Source of the DNA: a virus
Length of the DNA: 34,377 bases
Direction: 5' to 3' (one strand)
IMG/VR virus record: IMGVR_UViG_3300007345_000017
Location: 1-34,377 of that record
Every line of letters starts with the position of its first letter. Position 1 is the stretch's first letter. The translations under genes were made by a program, and so were the position numbers. Under the pieces are notes generated by a model. It ran no database searches. It saw only the letters and a list, made by a program, of their open reading frames with translations, and was not told the origin of the DNA. Of this stretch, positions 1 through 8,459 are shown in pieces.

Positions 1-123
1 TTACGCCAGCAGGCTTATATCTCGTTAGACCTTGCTCGTAAAATGGTTGACACGGGCGATACAAGGCTAATCCGCGCCATCACCCCGCACCATTCAGAGG
101 AAGACTATATCAAGTTCACGAAA
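1..123. repeat. Terminal direct repeat, left copy (circular overlap)
   Basis: Bases 1-123 are identical to bases 34255-34377. This is what an assembler leaves when a circular or circularly permuted molecule is opened. The portal reading frame continues exactly in register across the join, so the repeat is one piece of sequence seen twice. The unique length is 34,254 bases. A true terminal repeat cannot be excluded from sequence alone, but it would lie inside a coding region, which is unlikely. Confidence 0.95.
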
Positions 124-615
124 GAAAACTTCGCCCGTAGTTACACGGCTGTCTTGCGCGAGCGCCCCGCGACAGAGGATGCCAAGAAGCGTGATTTCCG
201 TCTGCTTATTGAGGGTGCGGCACTGTTGCCAGAACAGGAGCGCGCGGCATTAACGCCTATCATTGTTGAGAATATGCCGATTAGCTTCGAGATGAAGCGT
301 GACGCAAAAGAGGCGCTAGCCCCCAAAGCTCCGCCGCCACCAGACCCAGTAGAGCAACAGCTTGCAATGCGTGAGCGCGTGGCCAGCATCTCTATGATTG
401 AGGCGCAGGCCGCACAATTGCAGGGCGAGGCAAATGTGAGTGAGCGCGAAGCAATTATCCGCATCGAGAAAGCGCTGAGCGAGATTCGTAAAAATATGGC
501 ACAATCTGCTGAATATCAGGCTGATGCAGCAAAGAAAATGGCGGAAACTGAGAAGGTTGACGTTGAAACTGTTAACGCTATGATGAAGCCAGTCGAAAAT
601 ATAATGCAACAATAA
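1..615 (+). CDS. Portal protein, C-terminal part (continues from the window end)
   Basis: This frame is open from base 1 to the TAA at 613-615 and encodes the last 204 residues of the portal. It joins the fragment that starts at 32770 in frame across the 123-base overlap, giving a protein of about 699 residues, close to the 725 residues of the P22 portal. The C-terminal part has a proline-rich stretch (APPPPDP, 98-110 residues before the stop) followed by an Ala/Glu/Lys-rich helical region of the kind that forms the barrel in P22 portals. An internal ATG at 43 could be mistaken for a start but is not one. The scaffold gene follows after 10 bases. The portal ring is the DNA entry and exit gate of the capsid. 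Confidence 0.85.
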   Translation, partial: LRQQAYISLDLARKMVDTGDTRLIRAITPHHSEEDYIKFTKENFARSYTAVLRERPATEDAKKRDFRLLIEGAALLPEQERAALTPIIVENMPISFEMKRDAKEALAPKAPPPPDPVEQQLAMRERVASISMIEAQAAQLQGEANVSEREAIIRIEKALSEIRKNMAQSAEYQADAAKKMAETEKVDVETVNAMMKPVENIMQQ

Positions 616-625
616 GGAATCCACC

Positions 626-1588
626 ATGACCGAATCCGCAGAAAAGCAGCCAGAGGCTGAACAAACCGTTGAAGAGCAGACAGAGGAAGCAATCACCAAT
701 GAGTTTTTCGATGAACCCTTAAACCTTGAAACGCCCGAATCTGAAGAAAAGCCAGCTACAGAAGTTGAGGAAGGTGACGAGCCTGACGAAGAGGAGGAAG
801 AGTCCGAAGGTGAAGAATCTGAGGAGCTAAAGCCAGAAGAGGAAGAAAAGCCCAAAAAGCGTGAGCCTCGCTGGAAACGTGAAGCAGAGCGCGCAAGGCG
901 TGAAGAGGCTGCGCGGGTTGAGACAGAGCGCCAGCTTGCCGCGCTGCAGGAGCAAAATAAAAATTTAGAGGATTTACTTAAGAACAAACTATCCGGCAAA
1001 AGCGAAGAGGATGTTACTGAAGAGCAAAAGGATGCCTTCTTAAAGCAGAATGGCTTTAACCCTGACGATATTGTCGATAAAGACACAGTCATCCAGATTC
1101 TACAGAATTCAGGAAAGACTATGCAATCGGTTGACGCCTTGCGCGGGCAGATGATGGCCAATACCATTCAATCATCTATTGTAGCCGCCAAGCAAACAAC
1201 CCCTGACATTCAAGATGCAATGAAACACTTTGCTAGCGTGAAGTCACAAGAGTACAAACTTCTAGCCAATCAATCGGGCGAGAAACTGAGCGATGAAGAT
1301 GCGGCACAGCGGGCTATATCGGCGGCCAGTGCGTTGATGATTTCCGCTGCTGAAACAGGTCAAGACCCTGCGGCTGCTGTCTATGAGTATGCCAAGGCTA
1401 TGGGGTACAAGCCTAAGAAAGACTTGCCAAAGCAGGATGATATTGATATTAATAAACTGCAGGAGCTGCGAGACACTGCGGGCAAACCGTCTTACAACGT
1501 AGCACCTGTTGGTTCTAAGGGGCCAAACAATTTCGAGGCCACGGCCAAAAAGCGTGGATATGACCCTAGCGAGATGTTTGACCTCTAA
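626..1588 (+). CDS. Putative scaffolding protein
   Basis: The protein has 320 residues and lies between portal and coat, the canonical scaffold position in P22-like heads (P22 scaffold has 303 residues). The first 85 or so residues are extremely acidic, with runs of Glu. A basic stretch (KKREPRWKREAERARREEA) then leads into a predicted coiled coil up to about residue 120. The rest is helical and ends in a polar tail (KKRGYDPSEMF). Scaffolds guide coat assembly and usually leave the procapsid. No catalytic motif is visible, so a protease fusion is unlikely. The start is preceded by AAGGAA. The assignment rests on position and composition rather than on a recognised family. Confidence 0.7.
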   Translation: MTESAEKQPEAEQTVEEQTEEAITNEFFDEPLNLETPESEEKPATEVEEGDEPDEEEEESEGEESEELKPEEEEKPKKREPRWKREAERARREEAARVETERQLAALQEQNKNLEDLLKNKLSGKSEEDVTEEQKDAFLKQNGFNPDDIVDKDTVIQILQNSGKTMQSVDALRGQMMANTIQSSIVAAKQTTPDIQDAMKHFASVKSQEYKLLANQSGEKLSDEDAAQRAISAASALMISAAETGQDPAAAVYEYAKAMGYKPKKDLPKQDDIDINKLQELRDTAGKPSYNVAPVGSKGPNNFEATAKKRGYDPSEMFDL

Positions 1589-1593
1589 TACGC

Positions 1594-1621
1594 TTCACAG
1601 TGCGGGATAAACTGTCATAAT
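1594..1621 (+). promoter_or_regulatory. Candidate sigma70-type promoter for the coat gene
   Basis: TTCACA (1594-1599) and CATAAT (1616-1621) are separated by 16 bases, each one mismatch from the -35/-10 consensus. They lie in the 163-base gap between scaffold and coat, the largest gap in the structural block. A separate promoter would fit the need for hundreds of coat copies. The transcript would start near 1628 and have a leader of about 120 bases. No stronger alternative was seen in the gap. Confidence 0.4.
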
Positions 1622-1732
1622 TTACGCGATTCGCGGCGGGATAACGGCGGATTACCGGTGATATTTTAGCCGATTGAGCTGGTACGCGACCCACGGATGG
1701 GGATTTAGGCTGAGTATTTAACCTAATAACCT

Positions 1733-1748
1733 ATTACTATGGAGTAAT
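1733..1748 (+). promoter_or_regulatory. Hairpin enclosing the coat-gene ribosome-binding site
   Basis: ATTACT (1733-1738) and AGTAAT (1743-1748) are perfect inverted repeats around the loop ATGG. The Shine-Dalgarno sequence GGAG (1741-1744) lies in the loop and the start of the 3' arm, 7 bases before the coat ATG at 1752. The stem is short and AT-rich, so it could display the GGAG in an accessible loop or protect the 5' region. It may also be chance. Confidence 0.35.
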
Positions 1749-1751
1749 ATT

Positions 1752-2942
1752 ATGACAGTAGCAGCAATCGGCTCGCTTGCGTCTTCGCAAACGGGTTTTG
1801 TGCTACCACAGGCCAGTAGTGACTTATCTACTGATATGACTCATGCGAATGAGATTCTGGTAGCAATGAAAAACGAGGGTATTGTCAATATAGAGCGCAA
1901 ACTGGAAACAGTTTCTGGCGCTGGTGTTGAAGTCAATATCCGTAATCTTTATCGTCCGGGCGGCTTGCCTAATCTAGGTGATGGCGACCCTTATGAAAAC
2001 GCTGACGTTCCTAAATACGGGAACCGCTCGCTGAATATCAATAAGTTCTGGAAAAGCTTTGAGTTTGACCGTCCTACTTCATTCAGCCAGCAAATGACCA
2101 GCATTGACCTGCAAAAGTTCCACCCAGAAAACTACAAGAACTACTTCGCTGACTTGTTCTTGAAGGGATTGATGACTCAGGGCGGTTCGGCAACGAACTT
2201 GAGCTTAAGCTCTCCTGACCTTGACCTTTCTGGTATCACGGGAACTGACCGCACTAAATTGACAATGGGTAATGCAGCCATCGCGCCATCTGGTGAATAT
2301 CATCAGGTTGCCGGTGAGCTTGTGGCATCAAAAACGCCACAGACATTGACATCATCTGACACTTTGACGGTTGGCATGTTGATGAAAGCTGCCACAGAAA
2401 TTGGCAAGACTCGCGCTAATCTGACGCGCTGGAACATTAAGAGTGTTAACGAGCTAGGTTGTGTGTTTATTGCACAGTCTGATTTGTTCAACCTGATGAA
2501 CCAAAGCGTGTCTATCGGCAACAACTATGTGTTTGGTGATGTGTACCAACGCCAGATTCAGGCAAAAGATGCCAAAGAGATTGGCGGTATCATCCACTCA
2601 TTCACCATGCCGGGCATTCCGTTCAAGTTCTGGGTTCTGCCGGATAGCTACTTTGAGGCCGCAGTTTCTACTGCTGATTCCTCTTCTGTTGCTAATACGC
2701 GCCGCTTGTTCATCCTTGGCCGTAACGCGCTTGATGTTGCCTTCGGACGCATCAACGCGGGTAAAGATGTATCCTCTCCGTTTGTTGTTAAAGTTGACAA
2801 CAACTGGAAGCCTCTGGGCGTTAAATCGTTCGGTCTGGCGCAGGGTGCTTTTGGTGGCAAGAAAGCGCAAATTCCAAACAAGTCAACGGGTACTGCCACT
2901 GATTGGGCAACCTACACCATTGACGTACACACAGGAGCATAA
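1752..2942 (+). CDS. Major capsid (coat) protein
   Basis: The protein has 396 residues, slightly shorter than the 430-residue P22 coat, and directly follows portal and scaffold genes. The sequence has the look of HK97-fold coats: an N-terminal helix with ANEILVAMKNEGIVNIERKL, a long central segment with many aromatic and Gly turns (YRPGGLPNLGDGDPYENADV), and a C-terminal beta-rich part with GRNALDVAFGR. It resembles phage capsid proteins of the P22/N4-gp56/DUF4043 type, but I cannot choose between these groups by eye. A promoter candidate and a hairpin at the ribosome-binding site precede it, which fits high expression. The next gene starts 4 bases after the stop. Confidence 0.8.
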   Translation: MTVAAIGSLASSQTGFVLPQASSDLSTDMTHANEILVAMKNEGIVNIERKLETVSGAGVEVNIRNLYRPGGLPNLGDGDPYENADVPKYGNRSLNINKFWKSFEFDRPTSFSQQMTSIDLQKFHPENYKNYFADLFLKGLMTQGGSATNLSLSSPDLDLSGITGTDRTKLTMGNAAIAPSGEYHQVAGELVASKTPQTLTSSDTLTVGMLMKAATEIGKTRANLTRWNIKSVNELGCVFIAQSDLFNLMNQSVSIGNNYVFGDVYQRQIQAKDAKEIGGIIHSFTMPGIPFKFWVLPDSYFEAAVSTADSSSVANTRRLFILGRNALDVAFGRINAGKDVSSPFVVKVDNNWKPLGVKSFGLAQGAFGGKKAQIPNKSTGTATDWATYTIDVHTGA

Positions 2943-2945
2943 GAG

Positions 2946-3404
2946 ATGACTGATTTTACTGGTACTCTTGTAGTAGAGCCGCGCATTGGTGACCTTGACA
3001 AGGTCTGCCATACAAAGGTTCTATTCACACTAACCGAAGCATTAGCGACAACTAATAGCTATACCTTCACTCCTTTTATTGATGGCTATTATTCCGTTGT
3101 AGAAGATGTGCAGCTATATGGTGTTAACGCTGATACTAATGCAACCCCAACCGGCACGTACACGCTTGGCACGACAGATGATAAGGACGGGCTTTTGACT
3201 ACTAAAGCCATGTCCGTAGCACTGCAGAACAGCCTTGCGTCTCAAGTGAATTATTTTGGTGATGGCGACCTGATTAAAAACCAGACCGTTATTACAGGTG
3301 ACACGCTTGAGCTTGATGTAACTGCCAATCCTGCCACTGGCGCAACCGCTGGTGACATTTGGATTGACCTTTACTTCCGCTTGGTTTCCAAGAATTACTC
3401 GTAA
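2946..3404 (+). CDS. Coat-associated structural protein, possible head decoration
   Basis: The protein has 152 residues, is mostly beta-prone with many Thr/Gly/Asp turns, and has no signal peptide or membrane segment. It lies immediately behind the coat gene (stop at 2942, start at 2946), where decoration or capsid-stabilising proteins are often encoded. No family is recognised. The start is supported by close spacing and AGGAGCATAAGAG upstream. A minor tail or head-completion role is the alternative. Confidence 0.6.
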   Translation: MTDFTGTLVVEPRIGDLDKVCHTKVLFTLTEALATTNSYTFTPFIDGYYSVVEDVQLYGVNADTNATPTGTYTLGTTDDKDGLLTTKAMSVALQNSLASQVNYFGDGDLIKNQTVITGDTLELDVTANPATGATAGDIWIDLYFRLVSKNYS

Positions 3405-3414
3405 AGGGTAATTC

Positions 3415-4011
3415 ATGACAACCCTGCTGGATGTTCGTAATGCGGTTAAACGTAAGCTGGTTCTAAACGACACAGTTTATGACACTGATATTGACGATTG
3501 CATTCGGCAAGTTCTCCGCTCTCGAAATCAGGATAAGCTCTGGTTTCTTGAGCGCGTAGGGACGCTGACGTTGGAGCTGGATTCCTCTAGCGTCAGCTTT
3601 CCTGCATCTTATGGAGACATTGAGCGAATTGACCTAATCCGCTCCGGCCAGCGTTCTGAGCTTGCCAATATCCCTTATAAAAAATTAGAAGCGCGGTATT
3701 ACTTGGAAGACCCGATTACGTCTGGTGTTCCGGAGGCTTATTCTAAAGTCAATCGCACACTGTATTTTTCACACACGGCAGACCAAGTTTACACGCTGCC
3801 AACCACTTATTACATTCGCGACGAAACCCTGCCGACACTTGATACGGATACAAGCGTATGGTTTGGCGATGACGGGTTTGACCTTGTGCGCGCACAAGCA
3901 ACCTACTTCATGCGCGTTGGCCCAATGGAGCAGGAGAGCGCAAGCCTGAATGAAGTAACCATTGCGACACAAATATTAAACGAAAAGCACCGACAATTTA
4001 GGACGTATTAA
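3415..4011 (+). CDS. Head-tail adaptor protein (DUF6682-like)
   Basis: The protein has 198 residues. The N-terminus (LLDVRNAVKRKLVL, then DTDIDDCIRQVLR) and the middle (SFPASYGDIERIDLI, followed by a GVPEAYSKVN segment and YYIRDETLPTL) follow the pattern of adaptor proteins that dock under the portal of podoviruses (P22 gp4 / T7 gp11 role). They form a ring that closes the portal after packaging and connects it to the tail. Its position after coat and before the tail genes agrees. The family name is inferred from pattern, so exact placement is moderate. Confidence 0.65.
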   Translation: MTTLLDVRNAVKRKLVLNDTVYDTDIDDCIRQVLRSRNQDKLWFLERVGTLTLELDSSSVSFPASYGDIERIDLIRSGQRSELANIPYKKLEARYYLEDPITSGVPEAYSKVNRTLYFSHTADQVYTLPTTYYIRDETLPTLDTDTSVWFGDDGFDLVRAQATYFMRVGPMEQESASLNEVTIATQILNEKHRQFRTY

Positions 4012-4013
4012 CC

Positions 4014-4466
4014 ATGACGACTAACCTGCCATTTTCAACCCCCGCCATTCCGACGCCTAAAGACCCGGCGTTTAAAGATAACTATGCCGATAGCCTTATT
4101 AATGGCATTCTGGCTGCTCAGGATGGCGTAGAGCGTATGTTTGGAACGTGGACTATCATTGCGCCGGAAGATGGTGTTGCTTACCCGCTAATCATGGCAA
4201 CGCGCTTTCCATTTGATATTGAGCGTGCATATTATAAGACCAACGCTGGAACAGCCACGGCGGATATTAAAATAAACACCACAAGCGTGACCAGCCTAGA
4301 TGCGCTGTCTGTTACATCAACTGAGCAAAACACTAACGCAACGGGCGCTAATTCTGCGGCGCAAGGCGATGACGTGACGGTGACGTTTTCAAGTATTAGC
4401 GGAACGGTAGAACGCATTACAATCACACTTTACGCAAACCGGACGGGATTAGGCGAGGACATTTAA
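4014..4466 (+). CDS. Putative tail/virion protein of unknown function
   Basis: The protein has 150 residues. The N-terminal 50 residues are polar and helical (DPAFKDNYADSLINGILAAQDGVERMF). The rest is Thr/Ser-rich beta structure (IKINTTSVTSLDALSVTSTEQ, FSSISGTVERITITLYANR) that looks like a small beta-sandwich. It is encoded 2 bases after the adaptor and its stop overlaps the next start (TAATG), so it belongs to the tail operon. Comparable proteins in other phages are annotated only as tail proteins. No family is recognised. Confidence 0.6.
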   Translation: MTTNLPFSTPAIPTPKDPAFKDNYADSLINGILAAQDGVERMFGTWTIIAPEDGVAYPLIMATRFPFDIERAYYKTNAGTATADIKINTTSVTSLDALSVTSTEQNTNATGANSAAQGDDVTVTFSSISGTVERITITLYANRTGLGEDI

Positions 4467-5293
4467 TGTTAATGGGATTAGGTGGCGGTATTATCACAGG
4501 CGGTGGTGGTTTTGATATTGCCAACGCCTCCTATGATAGCATTAACCTTGATGTGTCAAGTCAGGCGACCCAGCCTAGTGATATATTCTTTGGCGACTCA
4601 GGCTCCAAGTTTTATGTTCCCGATAACGCCACAGGTAAGGTTTACCAGTTTAACCTATCGACATCATGGCTTTTAACGGGTGGCGGCTATGCCAGCAAGA
4701 GCTTTGATTTTACTGGCCAGCTTGCTTTTTGTAGCGGAATATTCTTTAAATCTGATGGCACTAAGATGTATCTTTTGGGTGGCTCAGCATCAACACAACG
4801 CGATAAAATATATCAATATAGCCTATCAACGCCGTGGGATACGGACACGCTATCGTATGATTCTGTAACTATTACCCTTAGCCCCGGCGCGGATTGCGGC
4901 TCAATGGCATTCTCAACCGATGGAACCGGACTCTATGTGGCTGATAATTTCACAAACCGGGTTTATCAATATGTCTTATCTAGTGGATGGGTTTTGAGTA
5001 CAGCCAGCTACGCGAGCAAAAGCCTGTACATATTCGGGCAAGAAAGTGTGCCGGAGGCTTTGGCTTTCAATCCTAACGGCACAAAGATGTATATTGGTGG
5101 CCAGACAAATGACACCATTTATCAATATAGCCTTGGCACTGCATGGGAAGTCCAGACAGGCTCTTATGACAGTGTGAGTGTTGATGTATCGGCTCAGGCA
5201 GACCCACCAACGGGATTGGCTTTCCGCGCTAGTGGCGGGCGCATGTTTACCATTAGCGATAACCAAGATTATGTAGCGCAGTTTAGTTTGTAA
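4466..5293 (+). CDS. Five-bladed beta-propeller virion protein
   Basis: The protein has 275 residues and consists almost wholly of five repeats of about 50 residues. Each runs from a YDS or YAS opening through a hydrophobic strand and a G(T/S)K(M/F)Y(V/L/I) hairpin to an IYQYSLSTPW-like strand. The openings alternate: blades 1, 3 and 5 begin YDS(I/V), while blades 2 and 4 begin YASKS. Repeats of this kind fold as beta-propellers. In a tail gene block the likely role is receptor or glycan binding, or a tail-tip platform. It starts on the stop of the previous gene (TAATG) and its own stop overlaps the next ATG. There is no signal peptide. Confidence 0.7.
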   Translation: MLMGLGGGIITGGGGFDIANASYDSINLDVSSQATQPSDIFFGDSGSKFYVPDNATGKVYQFNLSTSWLLTGGGYASKSFDFTGQLAFCSGIFFKSDGTKMYLLGGSASTQRDKIYQYSLSTPWDTDTLSYDSVTITLSPGADCGSMAFSTDGTGLYVADNFTNRVYQYVLSSGWVLSTASYASKSLYIFGQESVPEALAFNPNGTKMYIGGQTNDTIYQYSLGTAWEVQTGSYDSVSVDVSAQADPPTGLAFRASGGRMFTISDNQDYVAQFSL

Positions 5294-7344
5294 TGCCGAT
5301 AGCAGATTTTAGATATATACCGGGCACGATAAAAAACCCGCAGAATACCAAAAGCAGCCAAGCGGCTTTTGAGGAGACTTCGCTTGTAAATTTCCCCGAT
5401 GGGAAGCTCACACCGCTGCCTAACTTTTTCAGCACAACATTCTTGACGGTTGCTGGTGATTTGGAGGGGATATGCCGCGCACAATGGGCAGCACGCAAGC
5501 GCGGCGGTGATTCCGACTCCGGCGCTTACTATTATTTCGGCACGCATAGCCATTTTTATTCACTATTCCGTGGTGATTTATACAATATCACACCATTAGA
5601 GGGGCAAAAGTCTGAACTACTTGGCAGCGACCCGCTGTCGTTTGCTAGCACAGATGCGACCATGACCGTTACATGGACGGCGCACGGGCTGTCGGTTGGT
5701 GATTATGTGGTGCTTTCCGGCGCGACGGATGCGGCCTCTGTCGTGGCGGCAACCTATATCAATATCGGTCATGTCGTGGATACTGTACCAACGGCTGATA
5801 CTTTCACGGTAGAGTTAGGCACCACGGCGGGAAGCACCGCTACAGGCGGCGGCGATGCGGTAATAGCTTCGTCTATTGCGCTAGATGACACATTAGGAAC
5901 TGACCCGCTATCGGTTACGGATACCGAAACGGCGGTTGTGGTAACTTACACCGACCACGGTTTTACTGTAGGTGACAGGTTCATGTTACAAGGTGCTACG
6001 GCAACGGGCGGGGTAACGGCGGCAACATTGAATGCTGAGCATATCGTGACGGTGGTTACGGACGCAAACACGTTTGAATTTGAGGCAACCGCAGCGACCA
6101 GCACCACTACAGGCGGCGGGAGTGTGGTTAGAATCTATCGCCAGATTGCGGCTGGTATCGACGTACAGCAATTAAATAGCGGTTGGGGTTATGGAATTTT
6201 TGGCCTTGGCATCTTTGGCATTGGCGGCTTCTCTGACACTGAGCAAGCCTATCCACGCATTGCATCCTTTGACAATTTCGGAAACGATATTGTTTTCTGC
6301 CCGGGTGATTACAACGAAGGCGACGGGCAAAAGATATATTTTTGGAATCAGGATACCGACATAGCCCCGACCGTGCTCACGAATGCCCCGACTAACTGCA
6401 ACTGGACGTTTGTATTGAATAACGCTGTAGTGGCTCTCTGTGATTCGCAGGTGAAGGTTTCAGAGATTGGAAACGCGACAGTTTGGAGTGGATTAACGAC
6501 CTACAGCGTCACGGTTCAACGTACATCCCGCCTATTATCGGGCTTCCCCGTAGGTGAAAAGCAGGCGGTAATCTTTGCGCCTGACCCTTACTTACTGCGC
6601 TTTGTAGGGGGTGAGTGGGATTTCGTAGAACTAGGCATTGAGTTTGCTATAGCTGCGCCGAATGCGGCCTGTAAGTACAAAGACGGGCTTTTATGGTATG
6701 GTGAGGATGGTAATTTCTATTTCTTTAATGGCTCTAACGTCCAGACTATCAAGAATGAGCAGAATGGCGAGTATATTTGGGAAAATATAAACCGTAACGC
6801 TATCTGGACTACGTTTATGATGGCCGACCAGAAGCATTCACAGGCATATTTATACTTTCCTACCGGCTCAAGTGACAACCCTAACGAATATGTGATATTT
6901 AACTCTGGCGCAGGAGATATTCCATCCAGTTTCACGCTTGGCGAGCAAGATAGGACATCCTGTCAAAAACCAGCCATCATTGATACACAGTTTTACATGA
7001 TGAATCAGTCGGATGCCTATTCTCATTTTCAGTCCGGCACGTCTGAATTTGCATGGTCGGCCAAAAGTGCTTATTTCTACATTAACGGCGTGAATCGGTT
7101 TAAACTGACTTCTATTATGCCTGATATGTATCGCAGCGGCTCGGTTAATATTCAGATATACTCAAAAGAAACCCCGCAAGGAACAGAGGTAAGTAACGGA
7201 ACTTACACCTTGACAACAGCGGATGGCTATAAAACCGTGCGCGGGGCGGGTCAGTTGATGGCCTTAGAGTTCTCTAGTAGCTCAGATGTGACACTTCAGG
7301 GCGCAAAGCTTGACTTTAGGGCAATGGGGGGTGGTTTAAGATGA
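5293..7344 (+). CDS. Large tail protein (P22 gp10-like tail nozzle/stabilisation type) with two repeat inserts
   Basis: The protein has 683 residues. Residues 1-110 and 280-683 have the strand-rich pattern of podoviral tail hub/nozzle proteins: FPDGKLTPLP, YYFGTHSHFYSLFRGDLYNI, then QAVIFAPDPYLLRFVGGEWDF and DGLLWYGEDGNFYFFNGSNV. The family is known from P22 gp10, the packaged-DNA stabilisation protein. Two homologous inserts lie at about residues 113-190 and 204-279. Each has DPLS, T(A/D)HG(L/F)(S/T)VGD, (L/Q)SGAT-like and (A/D)TF(T/E) elements and ends in TGGG; such inserts resemble the FCCH-like repeats seen in phage tails. The gene starts on the stop of the propeller gene and its stop overlaps the next start. 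Confidence 0.65.
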   Translation: MPIADFRYIPGTIKNPQNTKSSQAAFEETSLVNFPDGKLTPLPNFFSTTFLTVAGDLEGICRAQWAARKRGGDSDSGAYYYFGTHSHFYSLFRGDLYNITPLEGQKSELLGSDPLSFASTDATMTVTWTAHGLSVGDYVVLSGATDAASVVAATYINIGHVVDTVPTADTFTVELGTTAGSTATGGGDAVIASSIALDDTLGTDPLSVTDTETAVVVTYTDHGFTVGDRFMLQGATATGGVTAATLNAEHIVTVVTDANTFEFEATAATSTTTGGGSVVRIYRQIAAGIDVQQLNSGWGYGIFGLGIFGIGGFSDTEQAYPRIASFDNFGNDIVFCPGDYNEGDGQKIYFWNQDTDIAPTVLTNAPTNCNWTFVLNNAVVALCDSQVKVSEIGNATVWSGLTTYSVTVQRTSRLLSGFPVGEKQAVIFAPDPYLLRFVGGEWDFVELGIEFAIAAPNAACKYKDGLLWYGEDGNFYFFNGSNVQTIKNEQNGEYIWENINRNAIWTTFMMADQKHSQAYLYFPTGSSDNPNEYVIFNSGAGDIPSSFTLGEQDRTSCQKPAIIDTQFYMMNQSDAYSHFQSGTSEFAWSAKSAYFYINGVNRFKLTSIMPDMYRSGSVNIQIYSKETPQGTEVSNGTYTLTTADGYKTVRGAGQLMALEFSSSSDVTLQGAKLDFRAMGGGLR

Positions 7345-7610
7345 CAATGAATCTATTCGGCAATGACGCTACTGTGCAGACTATTATAGCTGAGCGCCGC
7401 AATGACGTGGCAACAGTTGATAAATTACAACAGAATAAACAAAACGGGCGCGAGCGTACCGGATTAAGAGCAGTTCCATCTGCGGGCGACCCGCTATCAG
7501 AGGGTGACAAAGTGGGTGATTTCGTTTATAGTTCCGGGTATATATATCTGGCCTTCACGAATGAATCCAACGTGAAACAATGGGGACGCATAGCAATTAC
7601 AGTTTCGTAG
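7341..7610 (+). CDS. Small virion protein of unknown function
   Basis: The protein has 89 residues. A polar helical N-terminus (TIIAERRNDVATVDKLQQNKQ) is followed by a compact beta region (GDKVGDFVYSSGYIYLAF then a KQWGRIAI strand). The start overlaps the upstream stop as ATGA, so translation is coupled. The C-terminal pattern is reminiscent of short tail or fibre-associated domains in other phages. No family name is assigned. Confidence 0.6.
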   Translation: MTMNLFGNDATVQTIIAERRNDVATVDKLQQNKQNGRERTGLRAVPSAGDPLSEGDKVGDFVYSSGYIYLAFTNESNVKQWGRIAITVS

Positions 7611-7619
7611 GATTCAATT

Positions 7620-8459
7620 ATGGCTGAAGAAAAAGAACAATCCACATTAGGCAAGGTTGCAGGCGTAGCAGGGAATTTGCTTGACACCTACTCGCAGGCA
7701 ATGGCCGGTGATACAGTAACGACACCCGGAAGGTCTGGATTTAACGCGCTGCCGGGGCAGGTTCAGGACTTCTTACTAAAAGAAATGTTTCCCGATATTG
7801 TGGCGCAATACAACATGCCACGACCTAAGCCTATCATGCGCGAATATACCGAGGCGGAAGCATTGGAGCCTATTTTCGGCTCTCAAGCGCGTTTAGGTAT
7901 GCAAAGAGCTATGACACCGCCATTTACACCAGAAATGCAGCGCAAAGACGTGGTTATTGATAATTACGGCAATGATGTAACCAGCTCACTCCCCGGCTAT
8001 AATGCTGAAACCGATTCATATATGACGCCATTTGGTCAAGTAATCCAAGGTGAAGCGGGGAAACGTGCGGCTGAAGCGGCTGGTATTGGTGCGGATATAA
8101 AAGATATGTTTAGTAGGGCTGGCCGCAGAATGCAGGGCAGCGAATGGCTTACACCGGCTATGATGACAGAATCTGGCCGCGTTAACCCGTACACGGGGCG
8201 TAAGTTCGATAGACAGGCAGCGTTGGATGCGATTTCTACAGGCGACTTTAGCTCGCTATACCAACAAGGCGGCAATGCCATCTACGACCCTACACGCTCA
8301 CTAATGCAAAAGCTTATCCCTATGGCGGCCTTAGCGGCGATTGGCGCTCCTATAGCGGGTGCGGTAGCACCAGCGGTTAGCGGATTGACAGGCTCAACCC
8401 TTGCAGGCAATATCGCGGGCAAGGCCGCATCAAGTCTTATCGGAAGGGCGGGGCAATAA
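7620..8459 (+). CDS. Putative internal virion (ejection) protein 1
   Basis: The protein has 279 residues. The N-terminus is a helical segment (STLGKVAGVAGNLLDTYSQA), the middle is Pro-rich and polar, and the C-terminus (about residues 225-275) is an Ala/Gly-rich hydrophobic stretch with AALAAIGAPIAGAVAPAVSG that could insert in a membrane. It is the first of four consecutive genes of similar Ala/Gly/Gln-rich character that end in a lysozyme fusion. This is the arrangement of ejection proteins (P22 gp7/gp20/gp16 role), which leave the virion with the DNA and help it cross the envelope. No family is recognised; the assignment rests on context and composition. Confidence 0.55.
   Translation: MAEEKEQSTLGKVAGVAGNLLDTYSQAMAGDTVTTPGRSGFNALPGQVQDFLLKEMFPDIVAQYNMPRPKPIMREYTEAEALEPIFGSQARLGMQRAMTPPFTPEMQRKDVVIDNYGNDVTSSLPGYNAETDSYMTPFGQVIQGEAGKRAAEAAGIGADIKDMFSRAGRRMQGSEWLTPAMMTESGRVNPYTGRKFDRQAALDAISTGDFSSLYQQGGNAIYDPTRSLMQKLIPMAALAAIGAPIAGAVAPAVSGLTGSTLAGNIAGKAASSLIGRAGQ

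Noticed and set aside
43-615. A separate 190-residue gene starting at 43
   Set aside because: The frame continues upstream to base 1 and joins the portal fragment at the window end through the 123-base overlap.
316-1167. 283-residue open frame on the - strand over portal and scaffold
   Set aside because: It is antisense to two well-placed genes, is Ser-rich because it mirrors the acidic Glu-rich scaffold codons, and has no ribosome-binding site.
2527-2949. 140-residue + frame inside the coat gene
   Set aside because: It lies in another frame of the coat gene, has Arg/Leu/Ser-biased composition typical of a shadow frame, and no start signal.
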